From NCBI RefSeq assembly GCF_030272615.1, contig NC_081406.1, positions 231,560,396 to 231,624,395 of the forward strand: a stretch of 64,000 bases of DNA, in the 5' to 3' direction. This stretch comes from Cryptomeria japonica. Its lineage: Eukaryota > Streptophyta > Pinopsida > Cupressales > Cupressaceae. The notes below the pieces were generated by a model. That model saw nothing but the letters and a program-made list of their open reading frames with translations. It was not told where the DNA came from and ran no database searches. Made by a program: the position numbers and the translations under genes. Below are positions 22,574-33,158 of the stretch, in pieces; within the stretch, counting starts at the first letter, position 1; every line of letters begins with the position of its first letter.

Positions 22574-24013
22574 TATAGACGTATAAATCTGACCACTTTC
22601 CTAAATGAATATTTAGTATTCATTTTAACCCCATTCCCCTTATTAATTAAATTATATTTAAGTAATTTATTCACATTCTTCTATTTAATTAAATGAATTA
22701 CTCAATTTATTTAATTAAGTTCACTTAAACCTTTTCTCCCCTTTAATTAAATAAATTACTTTATTTAATTAATTCCCCTTTCTCCCTTTTTAATTAAATT
22801 TCCATTTAATTAAATTGATCCTTGCAAATAAATAAATCTAATTTATTTATTTAAATCCCCCACTTGTATTTATGCAAGTTGCATCTATTTTGTTGAAATA
22901 AAGTAATTGTATTTTAATTAAAATCCTCCTGCATCCACTTGCATTTTCCTACGTCTCCTACTTGCCTCCTAAACCCCCTTCTAGATTCTTCTAATCACTT
23001 CCAATTTACCCTAACTCATCTCCTAATTATTGTCACATTCCTAAGCAAAGAGAAGTCACTTCTCAAAGCCTCCAAAATATTTGAAATGCATTAAAGGCTT
23101 TATGTCTTCAACAAGTTAACCCTCAAAGTCTTCCCAACCATTAATGGTTAACTCAATATTTCCACATGTTTAGAGACTTTCTCTTTAACTTAACCCTCAT
23201 CTAACCCAAGGGTCTCATCAAGAATTCATGGATTTCACCTTTGTTATCCCTTTAAACCTTGCACAAGAGTTTACCCCTTGGGTAAAAGCTTTATCCATTG
23301 AATAACCCTAACCTAACCTTAACCCTTACCTCCTAAGGTAACCTTCATGTCTTCTCAAGCATTTAATGCTTCTTAAATCTCCTCTCAAGAAACATCTTGT
23401 TGACAATTGTAACCATTTCATTGGTGAGAATTATAAACATGGATTGATTAACTTTCAATCCTAGCCCTTGTTAACATTATCCAATCTTGACCATTCATTT
23501 CCCTATTTTCCTTATAAATAGAGCTCTAATTCTTCATTTTCAAAAATGGAATCAAGTCTTTTGTCCATCAAACTTATAGTCTGGTTACTAATCATTTTAG
23601 TCTCTCTTTGTTAAATTATCATAATAGCATTTAGAAGCATTTTAAATATCATAGGATATCCATGCTAGACTAGCATATCATGTTAGGATAAATTTGCTAA
23701 TTCTTAATCTTATCATTATCTTTATGCTAGCTCAATCATCATAGTTTCAATATCATATATGTCTTAGAATGCATTCATGCATATAAATCAAACATCACTC
23801 ATTCTTGGAGTTGTTATTCCTAAGTCACTTTGCTCAGTGATCTGAGAGCAAAACATTGGCTTTAGGGATCCTGTGAGATAGAGAACAATGGGACACCCCT
23901 TGGGAAGTAGAACTATTTCAAATAGTTCCTATACTTGCACCAAGAGTCTCATTTGTGTGTGGGTCTTTTGAATCCGAATTTTACATTTTTATCGCCCTCA
24001 TTCCCCGCATATA
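22574..24013 (+). mobile_element. Element B 5' LTR
   Basis: It matches the 3' LTR over 1440 bp. Its first bases read TATAGACG where the 3' LTR reads TGTAGGCG, so two G-to-A changes have erased the usual TG terminus. Both LTRs end GCATATA rather than CA. A TATAAATAGAGCTCT box near 23513-23527 is a good candidate core promoter; the transcript would begin shortly downstream. Confidence 0.93.
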
Positions 24014-24017
24014 TTTT

Positions 24018-24035
24018 TGGCGCCCACCGTGGGGC
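24018..24035 (+). other. Element B primer-binding site region
   Basis: TGGCGCCCACCGTGGGGC begins four bases after the LTR. The TGGCGCC start is a frequent plant gypsy PBS core, complementary to a tRNA 3' end; the specific tRNA is not assigned. Confidence 0.75.
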
Positions 24036-24089
24036 TCATCCCCATAAATCACATCATTTTTTTGTGCAAGATAAAGATTACAAGCACAC

Positions 24090-24350
24090 TGAAACACCAT
24101 TTTAGCACATCGGGAACTTTCTTTAGCACATCCGTGGCAAACAATAGTGTGTGCATCACACTATTTAGCGAATAAGAATCTTTTGTAGCACTTTGGAGCT
24201 TACTGTTAGTGCATAATACTTCCAGTTTCTTTCTTGCGAGTCAGGATATCAGTGTAGCGCATTCAGTGATCAATGTAGCACGTATGAGTCTTTCTTTAGC
24301 GCATTTGTACCATTATGTATCGCATCTGTGTAGAAGTCCAGCATGTGACT
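24090..24350 (+). repeat. TAGCGCAT-like motif cluster, 5' leader of element B
   Basis: Eight or nine copies of TTTAGCRCATY-like words occur in 260 bases, among them TAGCACATCGG, TAGCACATCCG, TAGTGCATAAT, TAGCGCATTCAG and TAGCGCATTTG. A second cluster lies at 25880-26280 and reverse-complement copies lie near the 3' end of the element. Confidence 0.75.
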
Positions 24351-24550
24351 CTGGCAGAAGGAAGGAATAATTTGTAACAAAAGTGAAAGTTAGGCTTGTA
24401 TAAGCTCACCTAGGGCCTTAAATTTTTCACTAAATTTTAGTTGTTGTAGGTTACCAATCATTGTTTGCAGATGGGAGGAGTTTTATTTAGGCATTTGATT
24501 ATTTTTATTTCTAGCTTTTCAAGTAAGTTTAAAAATAGTTCATTTCTTGT

Positions 24551-25035
24551 TGGTTAAAAAGAAATTCATTACTCCTTTGGTGCTAAAAACAAAACGTCAC
24601 TTTCATTTTTGCAAAAGGGTTAAAAAGAACTACAAACAAACTTTATTTTTTGCAAAGGTGAAAAAGGATCCCATTTTCTTTTGGTGTTGGTTAAAATGAA
24701 CTTCATTAATCCTTTGGTGCTTAAAATAAAACATCACTTTCATTTTTTGCAAAAAGGTTAAAAAGAACTACAAACAAACCTTCATTTTTGCAAAGGATAA
24801 AAAGAATCTCACTTTCATTGTTTTTGGTACAAGGCAAAAAGAGCTTCATTGAGGATTGATTACACGATTTTCATTTTGTTGACCAAATTCATGATTTACT
24901 TTGTTGACTAGGTTTGTTTTTCAAGGTTTTGAAACACACATTTTGCTATAAAAAACTAAAAAGAACACCATGCTTGTTGGAGAAACATCTCCAAATAGAC
25001 TTTAGCAAAATCATTATCTTGAACGATAAAAAGAA
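24551..25035 (+). repeat. 137-bp tandem repeat and TAAAAAGAAC motifs in the element B leader
   Basis: Two adjacent units of about 137 bases start TGGTTAAAAAGAAATTC and TGGTTAAAATGAACTTC. Both contain CCTTTGGTGCT, TTTTTGCAAA and GGTTAAAAAGAAC. More TAAAAAGAAC words follow to 25035. The leader of element C at 60580-60960 is built from the same word, so this is a conserved leader feature rather than chance. Confidence 0.75.
24963..24998 (+). promoter_or_regulatory. Conserved leader hairpin (element B)
   Basis: Stem TTGGAG (24977-24982), loop AAACAT, stem CTCCAA (24989-24994), embedded in a 36-base block that matches element C (60870-60905) with only a few changes although the surrounding leaders have diverged. 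A palindromic-stem hairpin in a retroelement leader could serve RNA dimerisation or packaging; that role is inference. Confidence 0.6.
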
Positions 25036-25879
25036 CATTGTTTGCCTTGTCTCGAAAGTGGAAGGTATATGCTCCCCCTTAATTGGGTGATCAAAAAATC
25101 AAACCACTCTTTTATGCTTTCTTTTTACTTCAAGCACTTAAAACCTTTAGAAGGTCTACCCTCTCGAGTTGCCCTTAGGGCGCCATTTATGGTTGGTGAG
25201 AGGGAAACGACCTATGTGGGAAACGGCTTTATCACCAAGTGTTCCAACCCACTATAATCAAATGTGGAGGCTGACGAAAGTCCCCTTCAATGGTTTTGCT
25301 CAGTGATTAGCCTTCCCCCAGTATCTTTAAGATACGTAAAGCCTTTGTTCTAAAGGTTGCGAAGCCTCCCAAGGGAGTTTATCATTGAAGATCGAACGAA
25401 ACCCTGATTAAGAACTTTAGCATTAGAAGCTTCGAGCTGAGTCATTTGTAATATCATAGTGCAAGGGTGGGAAATAATCCACCCCCAAGATTAATCACCA
25501 TATATCTCCCAAGATAACTACTCAATTTTGAAGAAATTCACTTTGAGTTAATTTCTGGCAAAAATAAATAAAAATGGGCGCCCCTTAGGGGGTGACAAGG
25601 TTGTTTGAGCTGACGGAGTATTGAGACTAGTGGGCTATGATATTATTGATGACCCTTGAATAAAGAGTCTACTTGATCCGTCTTATTGTAATCCAAACTA
25701 GTGAAAACATCGGGGATTTTAACACATCCTCGAAAGAACATACACTACTTGTTTAGCATAGACAAAATTGTTATCTCTTCTATGTGTCGTGTTTTCAAGT
25801 CATTATTTTTCAAAAAATCATCCATCAAAAAACATGAGTGTTAATTTTCAACATGACATAAACATCAAACAAAGAAATC

Positions 25880-26280
25880 AAGACAGTTAGCGCATAGGAG
25901 CAACATCCTAGCACATAGCAAATATTCAGTAGCGCATTTGCACTAAAACATAGCACTTTCATTACTCAACTTAGTGCATAATCAATATCATACTGGTGAA
26001 ATCTCTAGTTGCACTTATCAACATCAGTGTAGTGCATTCAAATATCAACATAGCGCATTCAAACATTAGCATAGCGCATTCAAGGTATATTATAGCGCTT
26101 TCAAATCAAACATTAGAGCGTAATCAGGACATAATAGTGTATAACCTATCTAGCACAGTCATTTTCAAACAGTCTAAGATAGCACATAGGAAAGGAAGCG
26201 TAGCGCATTCTAAACATTTTGTAACACTTTGAGAGAATTATTTGGCGCATCTGGTCTCTGTCTTAGCGCATGATCAATTT
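25880..26280 (+). repeat. Second TAGCGCAT motif cluster (element B)
   Basis: Around a dozen words such as TTAGCGCATAGG, TAGCGCATTTG, TAGCGCATTCAA (twice in close succession), TAGTGCATTCA and TAGCGCTTTC lie in 400 bases upstream of the extra ORF. The copies are in the same orientation as those at 24090-24350. Confidence 0.8.
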
Positions 26281-26606
26281 TAGTGAAAAACAAAGAGCAA
26301 ATCAGATACTTTGGGAAAATTTTATCAACAGCTTCAAATACCCTTTCAAGTCCTTTAGCAAACTCAGTAGCAAAACTTTGAATTCAATCATCAGTGAGAA
26401 AATTTCCAAAATCAACAAGGTATTCTTAGAACAAGTTTTCAAATCTTTAAACTAGCTTGAGATCAGACTTATCCAACAAAATCAGGGAGTATTAGAAACA
26501 GTGATCAAAGTTTCACCATCCAACGGATTCTATCAATACAAATACCTACTTTAATCCTTAAGTTGTCAAATCAAGTTTCCATATTGAGAGACTTTATCCA
26601 TATCAT

Positions 26607-27108
26607 TTGACACACTTTGACATGGAGGCAAATCTAACTAAACCTCTACTTGATATAGTAAACTTGAGTATTCAAATGAAGTATCCAAATCCAACATCAA
26701 TGTCGACCATTGACCATTCGTGTATGACCACTCCTCATATTTTGAGAAGAACAAGTCTTCGTCACAAAACTAAGTTGAAGAAGAGACAACCTAGTTCTAA
26801 GGCACTTGCTAAAAGGAATAAATTTCTCTATATAAATCATCAACTCTTTGCATCACATCGTGCATTCTTGTGTCACATGCGATTGTATATCCAAGGGAAA
26901 ATAAACGAGTTTGACAAGGAGCCTTTGAGAAGTAGGGCTTACATTTAGAAAGCGACATTCAACCAACACCTAAATAGAGGAGGAATGATTAACCCTTCTT
27001 TGTTTCTAAAGTTCCTTAAATCACATATAACGAAGCTCGACCTAAGCCGCCAACACCACCAAGAACTCCAATAGAAGAAGAGGAATTTGTCACAATAAAA
27101 ATATATTA
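26607..27108 (+). pseudogene. Extra ORF upstream of gag in element B (ORF0-like)
   Basis: A basic protein of about 160 residues lies between leader and gag. Its middle holds 'PHILRRTSLRHKTKLKKR' and 'SHRAFLCHMRLYIQGK', and its C-terminus holds 'ITYNEARPKPPTPPRTP' followed by 'EEEEFVT'. The same order and motifs occur in element C (61808-62332). In B a TAG at 26946-26948 and a frameshift near 27015 break it. I recognise no known domain. Conservation between two diverged elements suggests it once had a function, perhaps in RNA binding given its Arg/Lys/His content, which is only a guess. Confidence 0.7.
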
Positions 27109-29145
27109 ATGCCCGTTATCACTCAATCCCAGAGAAACAAACAAAAGGATCACAACCAGAATCGAGTATGGGTCGTAGGTTATCCAATATTTTTGATGAG
27201 TATGCCAATATGGGAGAAATAGTGATCGTCGAAGAACTTCTACAAGAATGTCAAGAAAATGCAGCATTCCAAAAACTCATGGAAAGACTTATTGAAGTAG
27301 ACAAGGAAAAATATCTACTCATGCTAACTAGCAAAGGAGTCAACATTCCTAAATATTTTGATACAGAAAACTTAAGGAATATAGATGAGATAATTTCAAG
27401 AACAAGTTCTAGAAATTATGCCTATCAGGAACAACGAAGAGAAGAAAAGATACATGATCCGGAAAACATACGTGAACAAGACAACACCCATGAATAGGAC
27501 CATGCCCGCAATCGGGACTATCTTAATGAACGAGGGGAAACTCTCCCTCAGAGGACAAGTGCGCCCATGGTCGCTCTTACACAACAAATCCAAACGCTAA
27601 AAAGACAAATGCAGTACATGCAACAAGGAACTATGGTACGATACTCCTTGGATGAGATCTATCCTTATCCTTTTGATAGGAATTTGAACATGGTACATTT
27701 TCCACCAAATTTAGATATACCAAAGTATCACAAATACAATGGTAAAAGTGATCCCCATGATCACATTCGAGAATTTTGTACCATGAGCCTAGAGTTTTCT
27801 CACGATGACACTTAATGAGATTATTCCCAAGAAGTTTGGGAGGGCAAACAATGGAGTGGTTGTCTAAACTTACACCTCCCATCAGATCATTTGATGAGTT
27901 GGTAAACAAATTCATAACACAATACTCCTATAACATTCAACATGCAATCACCATGTTGGATGTGTGTAACACAAAACAAAAGAGCAATTAAATATTTATG
28001 GTGTTTCTTCAGCGATGGAGATGCATGGTTTCAAGATATTCTCGAGACATGCCTGAAAAGAAAAAGATGGAAATCTTCATCGATAATCTAAACAGTGAGA
28101 TGAGTTATCAACTCAAACTCCAATGCATACCATCTTTTTCCAAATTGATAGAAAACAGAATCCAAGTAGAGGAAGCTTACATCAAGAAAGGAACATTGAA
28201 TTTCTTTAAGGAAGGTGTTAATTCATCAAACACTAACTCCTTTAACAATCAAAATAACAACAACACTTTAGACAAATCCAGATTTGGACAAGAAACAAAA
28301 ATATTGTTAATGATGGGGTAGTTGATGCCAACAATGTGAAGTCTAAACAACCAGTATTGGCTTTATCAAGTAACCTGCCATCCAATAAAGATCAAAAAAG
28401 TGTTAATCAAGGCACTAACACTTATTCAAAAAATACCAATCAAGGAACTTCAACATCAAACAACAACAAAAACCACCAAGGCAACAACACTAACGAAGGC
28501 AATAACACTAACCAAGGCAATAACACTAACCAAGGCAACAACATTAACCGAGGGAATAATGAAAAACAGAGAGGCAACACCAATACTTTCCCATATCGAT
28601 GCATCTACACACCATTAGGACAAACCTTAGAGTCAATGTTTCAGGAACTATTGGCCAATAAGATCATCACATTACCAGCCACGAACAACTTTCAACCCCA
28701 GATCAAACCACCCTGGTGGAATGACTCACATTTTTGTGATTTTCATCGAAACAAAAGACATCACACAAATGATTGCATGAGGCTGAAGAACATCGCTTAG
28801 GACATGATCGATAGGGGCAACTTAATAGATGATAGTCACAAAACAAATGGTGACCATGAAGCCTTCAAAAATCCTCTTCCAAATTACAACAAGGGAGGAG
28901 CTTCAACATCAAACGATACAAGAGGAGCTCGTATAAATCACCTATACGAGAACACCATCAATCACATGTCCACATATGACAACAAAGTAAATGTCATAAA
29001 AATCAAGGACAAGCAAGAACATGCGTCGATCAATGTGACAACTAGAGTGCAAAAATACGTCTTGAAAGGGAACACGTCAACATTAACAACTCTCTGCAAG
29101 AATCAATATAACTTGGTTGATCAACTGCAAAGAACTCCCACTTAG
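27109..29145 (+). pseudogene. Element B gag, decayed
   Basis: Gag probably starts at the ATG at 27109. Recognisable parts in order are 'IYPYPFDRNLNMVHFPPNL' and 'YNGKSDPHDHIREF' (27650-27780), a capsid segment continuing through 'MLDVCNTKQKS' (to about 27985), 'PEKKKMEIFIDNLNSEM' (28050), an Asn/Gln-rich tract with 'NQGNNTN' repeats (28440-28560), and a knuckle-like 'CDFHRNKRHHTNDCMRLK' (28735-28790). In-frame stops occur near 27495 and 28798 and frameshifts near 27150, 27813, 27985 and 28300. The pattern is that of Athila/Tat-type plant gypsy gag. Confidence 0.88.
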
Positions 29146-29193
29146 ATATCCATACTTTATTTTCTCAAACTCTCATCAAAACACAAGGATATC

Positions 29194-30009
29194 TTGGAAC
29201 AAGCACTTATCGAAACAAACATTCCAAATGATATGGAAATTAATCGATTCCAATCCATGGTGGCTCATATGATAGGACCGCATAACATATCATTTTTTGA
29301 ACATGATGATGTCTCCTTGAATCATCCGCATAATACCCTAATCCATATCGAAGTCTTAGTCTATAAACATCAAGTAAAAAGAGTGTTAATAGATGGAGGA
29401 GCTCATCTCAATATCTATACTTTAAAGCTTATCAGTGCATTGGGATTCTCTGAGCAGTCTATTGATCCAAACAACAAGATCACCATCAAAGCCTATGATT
29501 ATGAAGAAAGGTCATTCAAAGGAACAGTAATACTACCTATTCAAGTAGGACCCATACAAAAGGACACCATGTGCCAATTCTTGGGCATAGACTTGACATA
29601 CAATATTCTATTGGGTCGTCCATGGATACATGAAATGCAAGAAGTTCCTTCCACATACCATCAATGTATCAAGTTCCCGTACAATGGATAGGAAATTTCC
29701 ATATATGTAGATAATAAACCTTTTCAGCATTGCAATGCTATGGGGGCAGCTCAAGATAGTTTGGTTCCACACAATAGGGAGGCCCAAGCTTCCACGGTAT
29801 CCAATCATCATAAAAAAGAACTCAAGTCTCAATCCATAGACTTCAAACAAAAGATGAAAATAAGGATCAAGGCATGGGGGAGTACTCTTTTGAACCCTTA
29901 TGTCTATCGAAATTGCCAACATCACCAAAATCTTATGGACAACCTTCGGCATCAACGCATCAAGCAACACAGCCCATCAGCAAGTTTGATGATAAATTTA
30001 TCTAATTAG
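29194..30009 (+). pseudogene. Element B aspartic protease and linker
   Basis: The active site reads 'VLIDGGAHLNIYTLKLI' near 29380-29430 (family form DGGS/DGGA), and 'NILLGRPWIHEMQEVPS' with 'TYHQCIKFPYNG' near 29605-29690 is the typical end of this plant gypsy protease. One TAG at 29689-29691 interrupts an otherwise open frame that continues through a charged linker to 30009. It would process Gag. Confidence 0.88.
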
Positions 30010-30049
30010 GCACAATGGCCAATGAATCAAAAGAGAAAAACATCCTTAG

Positions 30050-30283
30050 TTGGCTATACAAGGAGAAGAAGAAGTCAAAGTTTCTACCATAGAGGTTGTT
30101 GTACCAACAAAACAATATGGAAACGGGTTCCAGATCATGCAACGGATGGGATACAATGGCAAAGGACCTATTGGCAAGTGCCAAGAAGGCATTATAGAAC
30201 CCCTACAATGTACAAGGGATATCATGTCTGTCATAATACAACAAAGTGATCAAAAACAACAGAGACATGTCTCTCAGGTATGA
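30050..30283 (+). pseudogene. Element B G-patch segment
   Basis: 'YGNGFQIMQRMGYNGKGPIG' is followed by 'KCQEGIIEPLQ', a G-patch-like glycine-rich motif that in some plant gypsy elements lies between protease and reverse transcriptase and may bind RNA. Here it is shifted one frame from the protease. After it the expected reverse transcriptase is absent: the plus-strand frame ends at 30283 and antisense coding begins. A second copy lies at 33157-33290. Confidence 0.8.
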
Positions 30284-32281
30284 CTATCTCCTGAGGCTGA
30301 TGGTCTAATAGTAGATGTTCCAGCTCTTGGATCTCCACCAGGTGGATCACATCGGGCAGGTCCTGTAACTCCCCTACTCTTTCTCCTCGTCTGACTGCGA
30401 TCAGATCGACTGGACACCACTGTAGCATAGCTAGGACTTATGTGATCTCTAGGGACCACCTCCTCATATAGACGCCTATAATACTCAACCTCCTTGGTCG
30501 AGTATTGTATCTCTCTCAGTATGTCTTGAATTGGGGCACTAGTCGTCACGCTCTCCAACCTATAAGCAAGGTCCTTTGTCTGACCCCGACGCTCTCTCTT
30601 CGTATCCCACTCTACGATAACCTGCATAATCCGGCACTGCTACGCTAACACCTGTGCCTACAACTCCTGCATCGTAACCTATAGCGCTCTAATATGTGAA
30701 TCTTGTTGGTGGATGGGAACCCTAATCTAAATGGGTACCTATGTCATGGTCCCACCCACACCTATCCTTGTCTGAGGTATTGGTGGAGGTAGAACATCAT
30801 ATCTCCTCCTTTGGGAAGGTCGCCTATCATCCTCTATACCACCCACCGCAGCTAACAAAGCATCTACCCTGCCAACCCCGCCAGCACCAAGAACGAAACC
30901 TCCTCTCCCTCTATCTAATCCACCGCCTGCTCCACCACCTCCTTTCCCCTATCTCCTTCTCCTCTTTCTTTATCTAATCCACCTCCTCTCCCCTTATCTC
31001 TGACTCCTCTCCCTCCTCCTCCACCCCCTCCTCCTCCAACTCCTCCACCATCTCCACCTCCATCTCCTACCTCCTCTCCCTCCTCATCCCTCCGTCTGAC
31101 TCCCCCTCACCTTTTTGGCTCCTCGTCCTCATCATCATCAAAAGTAGGCAAGATCTCTGTCAGATCAGATATACATGCCACTGCATGTGCCATGAAGTAA
31201 GCTGAAAACTCCTCTATCATCCCTGAATCCACAACGCTAGCCCCATAATCCCACATCTGCCCTGCCATCATTATATACTCCTCAACCATTGCTACACTAT
31301 CTAGAGTGGGTCCCCACTCTGGCACATCATGTCACTGACGAGCATATAAACAAGCTCCCTGTAGCATCCCCTGATGTCTACCATATTGCCACTGAACATG
31401 ACTGTGCAAGAATCTCTCAATAATAAAGGGTGTTCACCTGATTAGTACCTTGACATATATACATAAGGCATCTCTAGCCTGTCCTCTACCCACGCCTCAC
31501 AATGCATACACAGTCTCCAAATGAGCGTATCGATATCATCCAGTGCCCTTCACCAATGCTCTAGTTTTCCTAGCTTATGTTGGACAACTATACCTGTATA
31601 CCCATAAACATAAGCTCGACCAACTGGCCTATCCCTAACTACAAGTTATCTCGACATGAGAATATGCTCCCAAGCCCACACCTGTAACAATATCATCCCA
31701 GCTCATTAACTACTATATCCTAGATATACCACTTGGTGGATATCTCTATATAGATGGGCCAACATATAGGACCCCCATGCAAACCTACGTCCCTACGTCA
31801 CCATGTCCTCTAGCACCAATCCCCATCCCACAACTAGTCCCTTTGACGTACGGTCGGGACACAGGAACCCACCAATGAAACCTGCTAATATAGATGGCAG
31901 CAGAGCGTAACCAAAATCCAAAAACTCCTGCCATGGAATCTCATAACCACTAATCTAATCATCTTGGAAGATGTGATGAAGAGCCTTTGTCCCACCCTCC
32001 TCAGTCTACTCATACGACAACAAGGCCCCAACCACAGGAATCCGCAAAATCCGATAACAATCCTCTAGTGTGATTGTCATCTCACCCGTAGCCAAGTGAA
32101 AGGTGTTTGTATCATTGTGCCACCTCTCTACCAACGTTGTCAATAAACCCCGGTTAATGATATACCGAGGCATGTCTAATAAATAGGACAACTCACATCT
32201 CTCTATAATATCTCTATCAGCCTGTGACAAATGGGGAATCAGTGTCCATGGCCTTAGAAATCGCTCTCGAGACGCGAGCAC
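30274..32281 (-). pseudogene. Antisense plant mobile domain (PMD) gene in element B
   Basis: The minus strand from 32281 encodes 'LSQADRDIIERCELSYLLDM', 'GLLTTLVERWHNDTNTFHL' and 'GEMTITLEDCYRILRIPVVG', a clear PMD (MAIN-like, PF10536 type) N-terminus. It continues with 'WQEFLDFGYALLPSILAGF', 'RFAWGSYMLAHLYRDIHQV' and 'MILLQVWAWEHILMSR' (31650-31800), then 'FDDDEDEEPKR' near 31110, a Gly/Glu-rich low-complexity part and a C-terminal segment ending at 30274. Stops interrupt it (near 32003, 31950 and others). PMD proteins act in silencing or genome stability in plants and PMD genes are known inside gypsy and Mutator-type elements. Its role here is unknown. Confidence 0.82.
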
Positions 32282-32409
32282 GCCAATCTCTGCCTTAAAA
32301 ACTACAAGTGTCCATCATCCATTCCCAAATCCATCTAATATATCAAATAAAAGAAAAATAAACTTGAAATAGTGAAGCATCTCAAGAACACATCATAAAC
32401 ATATTCAAA

Positions 32410-32760
32410 TCAATCTGTGAATCAATCAAAGACCCATATCGAGAAATCAATCAAAGACCCATATCAAGAAAACAAGCAAAAATCCATATCGAAATCAAAT
32501 CAAAGACCCATATCAAGAAATCAATCAAAGAACCATATTGAGAATCACTGTCCCATATCGAGAAATCAATCAAGATCCATATCGCAAGCATCAAATTAGG
32601 ACTCATATCGGAACTCAAATCAGGAACCATATCAAATATCAAAATAACACTCATATCAAAAATTAAAAACTTATATTGAAAAGAAACATCAAGATCCATA
32701 TCAAACTCAACATAAGGATCCACATCAAAAATCAATCAACTTGGCACTCCATATCAAAAG
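32410..32760. repeat. Short tandem repeats CCCATATCGAGAAATCAATCAAAGA
   Basis: Irregular repeats of about 24-30 bases built on CCCATATC(G/A)AGAAATCAATCAAAGA decay into CATATC-AAATCAA words toward the right. A second array at 34200-34580 belongs to the duplicated unit. No coding role; the open frames across them are repeat artefacts. Confidence 0.85.
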
Positions 32761-32955
32761 AAATTCATATTGAAAGAAGCAAACTCAGATCATCCTACAC
32801 CAGCATATCAGAACCGGACATCATCACAAAATAGGAATTGCATTGGCTCAGAAACCATAACAGAACAATCAACAGACACATATCGACATCTATGCCATCT
32901 ATCTAATCTATTCAACTCATGACACATTCTTCACAATCACGTTTTCATCAACTTT

Positions 32956-33150
32956 GGACCCTACGCACTAAACTAGGGCTCCTAAGCGCTAAGTTGCCAC
33001 TTGTGCACTAGCCTATTTCATCAATGCGCTAGAAATAAAACACTATGCACTAAGCTTAACCCACATTCTAACTGGAACTTCCATTGTGCTACCATGTTAA
33101 CCCTATGTGCTAAACTATCCTATGTGCTACCCAACCTACCCATTCCGCTT
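32956..33150 (-). repeat. ATGCGCTA motif cluster, 3' side of element B (first copy)
   Basis: Words such as TACGCACTAAAC, CTAAGCGCTAAG, AATGCGCTAGA and TATGTGCTAAAC recur about every 20 bases. These are the reverse complement of the TAGCGCAT words in the 5' part of the element. The cluster is copied again at 34785-35110. Confidence 0.75.
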
Positions 33151-33158
33151 CTATACAA

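Noticed and set aside
28400..28618. Second frame through the Asn/Gln-rich gag segment
   Set aside because: A shadow of the repetitive gag coding sequence in another phase.
30741..30977. Plus-strand Leu/Pro-rich frame
   Set aside because: It is the complement of the low-complexity Gly/Glu-rich part of the antisense PMD gene.
32410..32760. Possible CRISPR-like array
   Set aside because: Repeat units vary in length and sequence, have no unique spacers, and the context is plant retrotransposon DNA.
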